Assembly: GCA_017556045.1 (NCBI GenBank)
Contig: JAFZFF010000086.1
Span: forward strand, 1 to 64,000
Length of the DNA: 64,000 nt
Direction of reading: 5' to 3'
DNA from: Bacteroidaceae bacterium
Lineage (GTDB): Bacteria; Bacteroidota; Bacteroidia; Bacteroidales; Bacteroidaceae
Shown: positions 37,274 to 46,179 of the stretch, piece after piece
How the letters are laid out: each line of letters starts with the position of its first letter
Numbering within the stretch: the stretch's first letter is position 1
Translations under genes and position numbers: made by a program
The notes under the pieces: generated by a model
Databases searched by the model: none
The model's input: the letters and a program-made list of their open reading frames with translations, nothing else
Told to the model about the DNA's origin: nothing

Positions 37274-39838
37274 CTAACAAAGCTCTACCACCGTTATACC
37301 TGCTCCGCCAAACTGTACGTGCTCGTCGCGACAGCTCGCTACGGCGGGGTTGGCCTCGAGGTATTGGCGGATGAGGGTGCGCAAGATACCATTGCCTGTA
37401 CCGTGGAGGATGCGTACGCGAGACATGCTGAGCAATACGGCATCGTCGATATAGTAGGTGACGGCTTGCAGGGCCTCTTCGCCACGCATGCCACGCACGT
37501 CAATGTCTTGCTTGAAGTGGAGGCGACGCTCTGAGATACTCTCCTGAGTCTCTTTGCTGAGGTAGGTGTAGGCGCGTGGGCGCTCTGCCTCTTGCTGGCG
37601 TGCTGCCTCTTGCGATGCGGGCTCCAGCTTTGATAGCTTGGTCATGGTGCGCATCATGCCGAAGGTGACCATGGCATTCTTACCATTGATCTGCTCGATG
37701 GTGCCGATAGTCTGCTGGCCCTTGATGCGGACGAGAGAGCCGACCTCAAGAGACCCACGGCCCCCCTCGTTCCCCCCAAGGGAGGATGACTGAGTGCTTG
37801 AGGTCTTTGTCTCCTCCCCCTTAGGTGAGGTGAGGTGGGAGCCTTCCTTCTTTTTCAATTTCTTTCGCTCTTGCTTTGCTCTCAGCTGCTCCATCTTGCG
37901 CTGGATGCGTGCTTCGTACTCGTCGGCAGAGTTGTCGGTGACAGCTTCGCGCCACTCGGCCAGCTCTTGGCGTGCCTGGCGTGTCTGAGCCTTCTCGGCT
38001 TGAGCCTCCTTGATGGTGCGTATGGTGTTTTCGATGCGTGCGTTTGACTCTTGCAACAGCTGCTTCATCTCCTCTTTGGCCTCGCGGATGACGGTCTTAC
38101 GCGACTTTTTTAGCTCCTCCATCTCGCCTTCGTATTGGGCGATGAGGGTCTCGAGCTGCTTCTCCTTCTGACGGATGTTTTGGCGCTTGGTCTCCCAGTA
38201 GCGCTTGTCGCGCACGATGTCTTGCAGATACTTGTCTGACTGGATGTACTCGCTACCTACGATCTCTGAAGCGTCGGCGATGACCTCCTCGGGGAGGCCT
38301 ATCTTGCGGGCTATCTCTACGGCAAATGAGCTACCAGGGTTGCCTATCTGTAGCTGGTAGAGGGCTTGCATCTGGTGGCGGTCATAGAGCATAGCTCCAT
38401 TGACCACTCCCTTGTGGTTCTCGGCAAACTGCTTGAGGTTAGAGTAGTGGGTGGTGATGACGCCATAGGCGTGCTTGTCATTGAAGCGGCGCAGTACGGC
38501 TTCGGCCATGGCACCTCCGATGAGGGGCTCGGTACCGCTACCAAACTCGTCGATGAGGATGAGGCTGCGGCCATTGGCCTCGCGCATCATATTCTTCATA
38601 TTCAGCAGGTGGCTACTATAGGTACTGAGGTCGTCCTCGATGCTCTGCTCGTCGCCAATGTCGATGAAGATACTCTCGAAGATGCCCGCTCCGCCAGCTC
38701 GCTTCACGGGGATGAGGAGTCCGCACTGAAGCATGTATTGCAGTAGTCCTACGGTCTTCAGACACACCGATTTACCTCCAGCATTGGGGCCGGAGATGAT
38801 GAGGATGCGTTGGTCGCGATGGAGCGCAATGTCGAGCGGCACCACCTTCTTGCCATGCTTGGCAAGGCTGATCTGTAGCAGGGGGTGTATGGCCTCTACC
38901 CAGTCGATGTGGGGGTGGTCATGCATCTGAGGCTTGATACCCTCCATGGCGATGGCGGTGAGCGCCTTGGCGCGGATAAAGTCTATCTCGGCCAGGAATG
39001 AATATGACTCTAATATCTCGGGGATCTGCGGACGCACCTCGTTGGTAAACTCCGTGAGGATACGTATCACCTCGCGGCGCTCTTCGGCCTCGAGCTCGCG
39101 TATGCGGTTGTTGGCCTCTACCACCTCGGCAGGCTCGATAAAGACGGTCTTACCCGTGGCAGACTCATCGTGTACGATACCTTTGATGCGGCGCTTCAGC
39201 GCAGGAGCTACGGGGATTACCAGACGGCCATCACGCACGGTGGGGTTTACGTCTTTGTCGACAATGCCTTCGGCTTGTGCCGAGCGCAGTATCGAGTTCA
39301 ACGTGCGCGATATGCTGCCCGTAGTCGCTGCCAACTCTCGGCGTATATTGGCCAGGGTGGGCGAGGCGTTATCCTTGATCTTGCCAAACTTACCTACAAT
39401 GCCGTCGATGCGGCGGATAAGGGTAGGGAAGCTCTGTACGTCTGAAGCCAATGCCTCCAGACAGGGATACTTGCTATCGTTGCTCTCCTCCTCGTCACCA
39501 TCATTGCGGCGCAGGAAGAGGACTATCTGGCCTATCGTGTCGAGCGAGCGGCGTAGGTCAAAGAGCTCGCCCTCGTCCATATAAAGACCCTCGATGGTGG
39601 CGCGGTGTAGTGCCGGACGTACATCGAAGAAGTGCTGATTGGGGAAGTTGTCCTCCTCTTGGATGATGCGGACAAACTCGGTCACCTCATCGAGTCGGCG
39701 ATTGACCTCCTCGGGAGCAGTGACAAAGCACATATCCTCCACCTTGTCTTTGCCGAGGGTGCTCAGGCAACGTTCGCGGAGTATATGACGTATCTGGTCA
39801 AAACCTATCTTTTGCTCGAAATTATTCGGGTATATCAT
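37274..39838 (-). CDS. mutS2: Endonuclease MutS2
   Basis: An 854-residue MutS2: lever/core region, ATPase with Walker A GPNAGGKSVCLKTVGLL and Walker B LILIDEFGSGTEP, a long coiled coil (about 515-660) and a C-terminal Smr nuclease domain (DVRGMRGEEAL, VRILHGTGNGILR). MutS2 suppresses homologous recombination, or rescues collided ribosomes in firmicutes. Residues about 660-700 are an odd low-complexity Ser/Gly/Thr/Lys insert (SPKGEETKTSSTQSSSLGG) encoded by DNA with 9-bp inverted repeats, between the coiled coil and the KOW-like GSLVRIKGQQTIGTI segment. The frame is intact. Start ATG 39838 with a promoter at 39860-39891. Confidence 0.95.
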   Translation of the reverse strand: MIYPNNFEQKIGFDQIRHILRERCLSTLGKDKVEDMCFVTAPEEVNRRLDEVTEFVRIIQEEDNFPNQHFFDVRPALHRATIEGLYMDEGELFDLRRSLDTIGQIVLFLRRNDGDEEESNDSKYPCLEALASDVQSFPTLIRRIDGIVGKFGKIKDNASPTLANIRRELAATTGSISRTLNSILRSAQAEGIVDKDVNPTVRDGRLVIPVAPALKRRIKGIVHDESATGKTVFIEPAEVVEANNRIRELEAEERREVIRILTEFTNEVRPQIPEILESYSFLAEIDFIRAKALTAIAMEGIKPQMHDHPHIDWVEAIHPLLQISLAKHGKKVVPLDIALHRDQRILIISGPNAGGKSVCLKTVGLLQYMLQCGLLIPVKRAGGAGIFESIFIDIGDEQSIEDDLSTYSSHLLNMKNMMREANGRSLILIDEFGSGTEPLIGGAMAEAVLRRFNDKHAYGVITTHYSNLKQFAENHKGVVNGAMLYDRHQMQALYQLQIGNPGSSFAVEIARKIGLPEEVIADASEIVGSEYIQSDKYLQDIVRDKRYWETKRQNIRQKEKQLETLIAQYEGEMEELKKSRKTVIREAKEEMKQLLQESNARIENTIRTIKEAQAEKAQTRQARQELAEWREAVTDNSADEYEARIQRKMEQLRAKQERKKLKKKEGSHLTSPKGEETKTSSTQSSSLGGNEGGRGSLEVGSLVRIKGQQTIGTIEQINGKNAMVTFGMMRTMTKLSKLEPASQEAARQQEAERPRAYTYLSKETQESISERRLHFKQDIDVRGMRGEEALQAVTYYIDDAVLLSMSRVRILHGTGNGILRTLIRQYLEANPAVASCRDEHVQFGGAGITVVELC
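37742..37805. repeat. In-frame repeat-like insert within mutS2
   Basis: GACCTCAAG (37742-37750) and CTTGAGGTC (37797-37805) are a perfect 9-bp inverted pair bounding a G/C-rich stretch with CCCCCCAAGGGAGG. Adjacent TCCTCCCCCTTAGG echoes the hairpin core of the MITE-like elements. It encodes the low-complexity linker of MutS2. Confidence 0.5.
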
Positions 39839-39859
39839 TCCATATTATAATAATGGGTG

Positions 39860-39891
39860 CAAAATTAGTGTATGCTGAGAGAATTATCAAA
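39860..39891 (-). promoter_or_regulatory. mutS2 promoter
   Basis: Minus strand: -33 TTTG (39888-39891), 20-base spacer, -7 TAATTTTG (39860-39867). The plus-strand word TGCAAAATTAGTGTATGC (39858-39875) is identical to that at the arginine promoter. Confidence 0.8.
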
Positions 39892-40074
39892 TCTCAGCGA
39901 ACGAAAGTAGAGAAAATTGTGATATTTTCTTCGCCGCGAGGGAGCCTCATGAGAAATCTTTTTCGTAGGTGTAATCTCGATTTTTGGATTTTTCGCTGGT
40001 GTAATAAAATCATGGATAAAACCTTTTTCCTTCCGAGGTGTTTCTAAGGTAATTTATCGAAAAAACCTTCAGAT

Positions 40075-41382
40075 ATGAAACCCAAAATTGCCATGTTTGT
40101 CGCCTCTGCGGCGATAGCGGCAACGGCTGCACAAGCCCAAACTCAGAGCCGCGTAGAGCAGTATATAGACTCGCTCAAGAGTACACATCGTATCGAATAT
40201 ATTGGCGAAGGGGAGATACCTGCTCTTAGTGAAGAGCGAGCTCTGCTCGATATGTTCTATTACGACCAGTTCCGTAATGCTCAGGACCCCCGTGCTCCCT
40301 ACTTCCTCTTCATGAGCAGAGATGCTCGCTTTGCGATGGGCCTCGGTGGAGTGGTGCGCATGCGTGGCTGGTATGATTGGAATGGAGCTATGCCTAACAA
40401 TGGATTTATACCTTATAATATAGCCATCCCCGCTGACCCCGCTCGAAGCCATTGGCTCGGCTCTACCCCTGCAGGTACGGCTCTCTACTTCCGCGTGCTC
40501 GGAACCAATACCCCCGTGGGAGACTATCAATTGTATATCGAGGCTAACTTTGATGGATACAATCAGCGCGGATTCCTCTTGAAGAAGGCCTATGCTACAC
40601 TCAATAATTGGACCATCGGATATGCTCACTCTACCTTTAGTGACCCGTTGGCAGAGCCGCTTCTCGTAGACGGACAGGGCCCAAATGCCTACGTGAGCAC
40701 CACTGCAGTGCTGGTGCGATGGATGCATAATCTGGATAAAGACTGGATAGTGGCTGCCTCTGCCGAAATGCCCCAATCGTTCGTAGGGGCCAATGGCACT
40801 ACCACTCAGAATACCAATGATTGGTTTCCCAATATTGCCGCATTTACTCAATACGAGTGGGCATCAAACCAGCATGTTCGCCTGGCAGGTATCATGCGTG
40901 TGCTTCCCTATCGAGACCTTGTGGTGAAGGAGAATCGCAATGAGATAGGATGGGGTGTACAGCTCAGCTCGGTGATGCGCCCATTCCGTCCCCTCACGCT
41001 CTACTTTATGGGCAACTATGGCCGCGGTATCAGTAGCCTTACAGGAGACCTCATGATGGGTAACTATGACTTGGTAGACGATACCAATACTCCTGGCACG
41101 ATGTATGCTCCTCGACTCTTTGGATGGTACGGAGCTGCTCAATACCACTTTAGCCCTACACTCTTTACGGGGCTCACCGTCGGACAACTTCGCTATCTGC
41201 CTGAGCATAAGCAATCTGCTGACGAGTATAAGTATGGACTATACAGTGCCCTCAACCTCTTTTGGAACATCACACCGCGCATACAGGTGGGTGGCGAATA
41301 TAACCTTGGTAAGCGCCAAGATATCAATGGAGACCACCGCTGGGCACAGCGCGTAAGCGTAATGTCACAGTTTAGTTTCTAA
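40075..41382 (+). CDS. DcaP-like outer-membrane porin
   Basis: A 435-residue exported protein: signal peptide ending AATAAQAQ, a short helical segment (RVEQYIDSLKS), then beta-barrel-type alternating strands with many aromatic girdle residues and a C-terminal Phe (VMSQFSF). The strand pattern around GLGGVVRMRGWYDWN and the YIEANFDGYNQRGFLLKKAY section resembles DcaP-type trimeric porins. Substrate unknown. It is monocistronic; the shared hairpin downstream ends it. Confidence 0.78.
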   Translation: MKPKIAMFVASAAIAATAAQAQTQSRVEQYIDSLKSTHRIEYIGEGEIPALSEERALLDMFYYDQFRNAQDPRAPYFLFMSRDARFAMGLGGVVRMRGWYDWNGAMPNNGFIPYNIAIPADPARSHWLGSTPAGTALYFRVLGTNTPVGDYQLYIEANFDGYNQRGFLLKKAYATLNNWTIGYAHSTFSDPLAEPLLVDGQGPNAYVSTTAVLVRWMHNLDKDWIVAASAEMPQSFVGANGTTTQNTNDWFPNIAAFTQYEWASNQHVRLAGIMRVLPYRDLVVKENRNEIGWGVQLSSVMRPFRPLTLYFMGNYGRGISSLTGDLMMGNYDLVDDTNTPGTMYAPRLFGWYGAAQYHFSPTLFTGLTVGQLRYLPEHKQSADEYKYGLYSALNLFWNITPRIQVGGEYNLGKRQDINGDHRWAQRVSVMSQFSF

Positions 41383-41434
41383 GCAATAACGTTTTTTCTT
41401 GTTCTGTTTTTCTGATAAATGCCATTTCTTGTCT

Positions 41435-41465
41435 ATCTGCCGCCGAAGTGACTTCGCCGGCAGAT
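41435..41465. terminator. Bidirectional terminator, porin/tatC
   Basis: ATCTGCCG-CGAAG / CTTCG-CGGCAGAT with one C-C mismatch and a three-base loop between the convergent porin and tatC genes. Confidence 0.8.
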
Positions 41466-41485
41466 ATTTTACATCGCCGACACTA

Positions 41486-42289
41486 CTACTCCTTGACAAT
41501 GAGGATAGATAGCTCGTAGAGTAGGTATAGTGGTATGGCGACAAGGCCCATAGAGAGGGGGTCTCCAGAGGGAGTAATGACCGCAGAGAGTACCAAAAGT
41601 CCGACTACGGCATAGCTCTTGTATTGGCGGAGGAATGATTTGTTGATGAGGCCCATCAAGGAGAGTATCCATGCGAGCAGGGGCATCTCGAAGACGAGAC
41701 CCATCACAAGGATGAGCATGATAAAGTGACCTATATAAGATGAGAGGTCAATCTGATTCATAATGGATGCACTGAGCTCGTACTCTGTAAGGAAACGGAA
41801 GGTGAAGGGGAATACCAAGAGGTATGAGATAAGGCATCCGAGGTAGAACATGACGGTACTGCCAAGGAAGGCGAGGCGCACGTGCTTCACCTCATGGTCG
41901 AAAAGTGCTGGGCGGATAAACTTCCACAGCTCGTAGATGATGTAGGGGACCGCCATTACCAACGCCAAAGAGAGCGCGGTGCTGATGTGTGTGAAGAACT
42001 GTGATGCTACGTTGATGTTGATGATCTGCACGAAGAAGTCATCGGAGAAGTTGAGTAAGCCGCGGCTTACCTTCTCTAACCATTGATAAACGAAAAAGTC
42101 CGATGTGGTAGGGGCTAAGATGTATTGGTTGAAGATATAGGGCATGGCAGCGAATGCTATAATCATGCATACGAACAATACTCCTACGATACGTACCAAT
42201 CCCCATCTGAGTACCTCCAGATGGTCCCAAAATGATAATTCAACTGTTTCTTGTTGATTTTCAACGTTCTCTTTAACTTCCTTATTCAT
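41486..42289 (-). CDS. tatC: Sec-independent protein translocase TatC
   Basis: The receptor of the twin-arginine export system; binds the RR signal peptide. Six membrane spans, with the conserved N-terminal ELSFWDHLEVLRWGLVRI (the Glu-Leu/His-Leu-Glu-Arg block) and FEMPLLAWILSLMGL near residue 190. 267 residues. It closes a set that starts with tatA and includes a Tat substrate between them. No tatB is present; a TatA-TatC minimal system is expected. Confidence 0.95.
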   Translation of the reverse strand: MNKEVKENVENQQETVELSFWDHLEVLRWGLVRIVGVLFVCMIIAFAAMPYIFNQYILAPTTSDFFVYQWLEKVSRGLLNFSDDFFVQIININVASQFFTHISTALSLALVMAVPYIIYELWKFIRPALFDHEVKHVRLAFLGSTVMFYLGCLISYLLVFPFTFRFLTEYELSASIMNQIDLSSYIGHFIMLILVMGLVFEMPLLAWILSLMGLINKSFLRQYKSYAVVGLLVLSAVITPSGDPLSMGLVAIPLYLLYELSILIVKE

Positions 42290-42325
42290 TGTAGTGTGTC
42301 AAAATTCAAGTTCTTCATTGCGAAG

Positions 42326-42371
42326 CGAAAAATCTCAAAAACACCATTGCTGATGCTTTCGAGATTTTTCG
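42326..42371. other. Hairpin between tatC and TIM-barrel gene
   Basis: CGAAAAATCTC (42326-42336) and GAGATTTTTCG (42361-42371) form a perfect 11-bp stem with a 24-base loop in the 143-base gap. It may terminate the upstream transcript or stabilise its end; no long T run follows on either strand. Confidence 0.45.
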
Positions 42372-42432
42372 GATGGAGCATTGGCTCTGTGGCCTATCTC
42401 CTTATGGTTGTCCGAATGACAACTCCTGTCAT

Positions 42433-43329
42433 TTACTTCTTGTAGCTCTTCTTTACGAAATCTGCCTCCAAGAGATAGTTGGCACACTTACCGATGCCTT
42501 CCATCATGTCTGCGCTTTCGAAAGCTTCGATCTCGATCACGATATGCTCAACACCTGCGATGTCGGTGTTATTGAAGATAGCGTCGAAACCTACCATACC
42601 ACTCTGACCAATCTCCTTGTGATCCTTGATGTGGAGCAGCTTGAAGCGACCGGGGTATTTCTTAAAGTACTCCACGGGGCTTACCTGACCTCTTACAGCC
42701 CAATATACGTCCATCTCGAAGAATACGTACTCGGGGTCTGTGTTCTCAGCCAAGAAGTCGTACATTACCTTACCCTCAATCTTACGAGTAAACTCGTTTG
42801 CGTGATTGTGGAAGCCGTACTTAACACCAGCCTCAGCACACTTCTTACCAATGGCGTTGTGATATTCGCACCAAGTCTTCAGATCCTTCAAGTTGTCGGG
42901 GATGTGATGGCCTGGGCATACGATGTACTCCATGCCAGCAGCCTTGTGAGCGGCAATACACTCATCCCACCACTGCATAGTAGCCTCGCTGGGTGCACCA
43001 GCTGCTAACTCCTCCTTAGAGAGGCCGCGCATGGTGTGAGTAGAGAGTGATTTCAAACCAGCCTTTTCTACTGCAGCCTTGAAATCTGCAGGCTCCATAC
43101 CATAGATCTTACCATCACGATAGTTAGCAGTCTCTACGAAGGTGTAGCCCTGCTTTGACATGATGTTGAGGATAGAGTCGTGATTAGCCGCAAACTTATT
43201 AGCGTCACCGATGAGATGACGGATAGAGTAGAGCTGCAAGCCGATGTCCTTCTGAGGGAGTTTGCTCGAAGAACAAGCAGCTAGTGCCAAAGAGGCACTA
43301 GCTACCATGATATAAAGAACTTTCTTCAT
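42433..43329 (-). CDS. Sugar-phosphate-isomerase-like TIM-barrel lipoprotein
   Basis: A 298-residue exported member of the xylose-isomerase-like TIM-barrel (AP-endonuclease 2) superfamily. Lipoprotein signal ends ALAACSSS. Barrel motifs: IGLQLYSIRHLI at the first strand, FVETANYRDG, a metal-site Glu/His set in FHNHANEF, FFEMDVYWA, LHIKDHKEIG and IVIEIEAFE. Relatives in Bacteroides act as lyases or isomerases on 3-keto-sugars together with Gfo/Idh and DUF1080 proteins. It is four bases from the DUF1080 gene. Envelope location follows from the lipobox. Confidence 0.85.
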   Translation of the reverse strand: MKKVLYIMVASASLALAACSSSKLPQKDIGLQLYSIRHLIGDANKFAANHDSILNIMSKQGYTFVETANYRDGKIYGMEPADFKAAVEKAGLKSLSTHTMRGLSKEELAAGAPSEATMQWWDECIAAHKAAGMEYIVCPGHHIPDNLKDLKTWCEYHNAIGKKCAEAGVKYGFHNHANEFTRKIEGKVMYDFLAENTDPEYVFFEMDVYWAVRGQVSPVEYFKKYPGRFKLLHIKDHKEIGQSGMVGFDAIFNNTDIAGVEHIVIEIEAFESADMMEGIGKCANYLLEADFVKKSYKK

Positions 43330-43332
43330 AGA

Positions 43333-44211
43333 TTAGTCCAAGATTTTTACGCGAATGTTGCGAATCCAAACATCGTCACCGTGGTCTTGGAAGCCGATGT
43401 AACCCTCACGCTTCTCACCACCACAGTTGTTCAACAAAGCGTAAGCCAAAGGCCATCTTGCCTCGCTGAACTTACTAGCCTGCAACATGTCGGTCCACTG
43501 CTGTGTCCACAAGTGGTACTCTACTACGTTCTCACCATTCTGACCGTGTACTACAGTGCCTTTGTAAACCATTACGCGACCCTCGTTCCACTCGCCATGA
43601 GGCTTCTGATTTTGGGGAACAGCAGGAATCATGTCATACAAAGATGCTGACTGACGATTGTTGTCCTTACCCAACTTAGCATCGGGGTGGTTAGCATTGT
43701 CGAGCAACTGATACTCGGGAGCTGAGATGTAGATGGGCTGCATCTGTACATTGCCATCCTTCTCTGTAGTAACCTCCTGTGCCAAGTAGAAGCAACCAGA
43801 GTTACCGCCCTTAGAAACCTTCCAGTCGAATACCAACTCGAAGTTTTTGAACTTGTGAGCGAAGATGATATCACCACCATCGCCGCGCTGGCCTTCGCCC
43901 TCGCCTGTTCCGCAGAACTTCAAGCAACCATCTTCTACTACCCAACGGCCAGGAACGTGATCCTTGCCATAGCCTCTCCAGCCTTCCAAAGATTTACCAT
44001 CGAACAATACGATGTAGCCATCCTTGTCTACCTTGAACTTGCTGAGGTCAGCCTGAGGCTTGTCAACTACTGTATAAGCGGGTGCTGTTGCTGTAGCAGC
44101 TACCTCAGTAGTTGTTGTTACGGGCTCTGCGCTCTCTTTTTTCTGTCCGCTTCCGCAAGCTACTGTTCCCATAGCCATAGCGAGAGCTGCTGCATATGTC
44201 AATTTCTTCAT
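43333..44211 (-). CDS. DUF1080 (3-keto-disaccharide hydrolase-type) lipoprotein
   Basis: A 292-residue lipoprotein: lipobox GTVACGS, a Thr/Ala tether, then a concanavalin-like DUF1080 domain from about 65 (FKVDKDGYIVLFDGKSLEGW, NFELVFDWKVSKGGNSG, GFQDHGDDVWIRNIRVK). DUF1080 enzymes hydrolyse or act on 3-keto-glycosides, and are regularly encoded beside Gfo/Idh oxidoreductases. All indicated strands are intact. Confidence 0.88.
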   Translation of the reverse strand: MKKLTYAAALAMAMGTVACGSGQKKESAEPVTTTTEVAATATAPAYTVVDKPQADLSKFKVDKDGYIVLFDGKSLEGWRGYGKDHVPGRWVVEDGCLKFCGTGEGEGQRGDGGDIIFAHKFKNFELVFDWKVSKGGNSGCFYLAQEVTTEKDGNVQMQPIYISAPEYQLLDNANHPDAKLGKDNNRQSASLYDMIPAVPQNQKPHGEWNEGRVMVYKGTVVHGQNGENVVEYHLWTQQWTDMLQASKFSEARWPLAYALLNNCGGEKREGYIGFQDHGDDVWIRNIRVKILD

Positions 44212-44253
44212 TGTTTAGTTGTGTTTAATTTTGCGATTAATATACCTTATATA

Positions 44254-45738
44254 TTACTCCGGCATAGCGGGAAGCTCCCAACCCTCACGATAAGTGTGCT
44301 TGATAAGCTCAGCAGCAAACTTGCGTGCGTTTACGGGCTCTGTCCATGTCTTGTTGAATGTGGGGTGACCATCCTTGATGCTGAAACCGTCCTTGATCAC
44401 GCTGCGTACGGTAGCATTTTCGGGAATGTTGGTGAACTCCATCTTTTCGCCGTCCCACTCGAGGATCTGATTCAAGCCCTGCAAGCGAACTGCTACTACA
44501 CCCATTACGACCATCTCGTTGAAAGGACCAGCCTCTGAGAAGTCTGAAGCTGTAGGAATGCGTACTTCGGGATCTTCCTTACAAGCACGTACCCAGTCTT
44601 GTCCGTGTGACAAGGTTACCTCACGACACATCTTGGGAACTTCGGGCTTGCGACCAGAGAGCAGGAAGGGATCACGACCATAACAACCGCAAATCAAGGT
44701 GTCCTTAGTACCGTAGAAGATTGCAGCACCACCTGAAATGTTAAGGTCAATACCAGCCTTCAACAACTCGGGACGCTCGGGCTTCAAACCACCGTCGTAC
44801 CATGTAACCTCTACCTCAGGCATAGCTACCTTAGGCATGTTGTCACGTGCGGGGAAGGTGTACTTAACGAACTCAGCATTGGGGCAAGACTCAGAGAGCA
44901 ACAAGGTAGAAGAACCCTGAACCTTTGTAGGATAGCCGAGCTTCAATGCCTTAAATACGGGGTGTAAGATGTGGCAAGCCATGTCACCAAGAGCACCTGT
45001 ACCGAAATCCCACCAACCGCGGAAGTTCCAAGGTGTATAGATGGGGTTGTAAGGACGCTCAGGAGCCGGGCCGAGGAATGCATCCCAGTTCAATGTAGAG
45101 GGAACTGCGGGAGTCTCTGTAGGACGCTCCAAACCTTGCGGCCAAATGGGACGGTCTGTGAAGGTCTCAACCTTGCGGATCTCACCGATCTCACCGTTCC
45201 AAATCCAGTCACAAATCTGACGTACACCAGCACCAGATGCACCTTGGTTACCCATCTGAGTAGCTACATTGTGCTTAGCAGCGAGCTTGGTGAGCAAGCG
45301 TGACTCATATACTGAGTGTGTAAGGGGTTTCTCGCAATATACGTGCTTACCTGCAGCGAGAGCCTCTGCGCAGATGATAGCATGGGTGTGGTCAGCAGTA
45401 GCACATACTACAGCGTCGCACTCGTCGAGCAACTCTGCGAACATTACCTTATAGTCATTGTATCTCTTAGCATTGGGGTAGCGATCGAAGATAGGCTGTG
45501 CATACTTCCAGTCAACGTCACACAAACCGATGATGTCCTCTGTCTCAACGTCGCGCAATACAGCAGCACCACGTCCGCCGATACCTACGCCCAAGATTTT
45601 CAACTTACCTTCCTTAACGGCATTTTTCTTTTTCTTAGACTTTGTAGCAGCAAACATACTACTTGGAGTCATTGCCAAACCCATAGCGGCAGCCGTACCT
45701 GTCTTAAGGAACGATCTTCTTGACATCTCTTTTTCCAT
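44254..45738 (-). CDS. Tat-exported Gfo/Idh/MocA oxidoreductase
   Basis: Dinucleotide-dependent sugar dehydrogenase predicted to oxidise a glycoside to its 3-keto form. The N-terminus has a twin-arginine signal (MSRRSFLKTGTAAAMGLAM), then the Rossmann fold GVGIGGRGAAVLRDVE, the EKPLTHS motif with the catalytic-type Lys, and a C-terminal alpha/beta domain with the His/Asp pair in GALGDMACHILHPVF. ATG 45738 is used (a GTG three codons earlier also fits, as does ATG 45726 at MSRR). Export in folded form with bound cofactor explains the Tat signal, and the gene lies between tatA and tatC. Confidence 0.9.
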   Translation of the reverse strand: MEKEMSRRSFLKTGTAAAMGLAMTPSSMFAATKSKKKKNAVKEGKLKILGVGIGGRGAAVLRDVETEDIIGLCDVDWKYAQPIFDRYPNAKRYNDYKVMFAELLDECDAVVCATADHTHAIICAEALAAGKHVYCEKPLTHSVYESRLLTKLAAKHNVATQMGNQGASGAGVRQICDWIWNGEIGEIRKVETFTDRPIWPQGLERPTETPAVPSTLNWDAFLGPAPERPYNPIYTPWNFRGWWDFGTGALGDMACHILHPVFKALKLGYPTKVQGSSTLLLSESCPNAEFVKYTFPARDNMPKVAMPEVEVTWYDGGLKPERPELLKAGIDLNISGGAAIFYGTKDTLICGCYGRDPFLLSGRKPEVPKMCREVTLSHGQDWVRACKEDPEVRIPTASDFSEAGPFNEMVVMGVVAVRLQGLNQILEWDGEKMEFTNIPENATVRSVIKDGFSIKDGHPTFNKTWTEPVNARKFAAELIKHTYREGWELPAMPE

Positions 45739-45779
45739 ATTCTTCACGAATTACTTGTTATTAATAAAGTTAGTTAATA

Positions 45780-45977
45780 TTATTTCTCTGTTTTGGGTGT
45801 GTCGCTATTGAGGTCCTTCTCAATCTCGTTCATACCATCTTTGAAGCTCTTTACGCCTTTACCCAAACCCTTCATCAGTTCGGGGATCTTCTTGCCACCG
45901 AAGAGCAACAATACAACAAGAGCAATCAAGATGATTTCTCCTGTGCCAATATTTCCTAAAAACAATAAGTTGTCCAT
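45780..45977 (-). CDS. tatA: Twin-arginine translocase subunit TatA
   Basis: A 65-residue TatA: short periplasmic start, one membrane helix ([20 protein letters not shown]), the FG hinge, then the amphipathic helix [17 protein letters not shown] and an acidic tail. It starts the tat/keto-sugar set. Confidence 0.95.
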   Translation of the reverse strand: MDNLLFLGNIGTGEIILIALVVLLLFGGKKIPELMKGLGKGVKSFKDGMNEIEKDLNSDTPKTEK

Positions 45978-46013
45978 ACTATTATAAATGTGTTATTTGT
46001 ATAATTCAGTTGA

Positions 46014-46021
46014 CAAAATTA
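46014..46021 (-). promoter_or_regulatory. tatA -7 promoter box
   Basis: TAATTTTG on the minus strand, 36 bases before the tatA ATG; the -33 is not obvious. Confidence 0.5.
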
Positions 46022-46148
46022 GCCTTTAATTTTCGAAATTCCTATCGAAAGGAGAAGTTTTTTTGTTAAAAAAGTTATTTTTATTGAATAAGTAATCTGT
46101 TTGATGTTTTTTTATATTGCAGAGGCCATTTTATTCGCTCGTTTGTAG

Positions 46149-46156
46149 TACCTTTG
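46149..46156 (+). promoter_or_regulatory. MORN gene -7 promoter box
   Basis: TACCTTTG, 24 bases before the ATG at 46180; divergent from the tatA promoter. Confidence 0.5.
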
Positions 46157-46179
46157 TCGAAATTTGCAAAAGTATAGTG

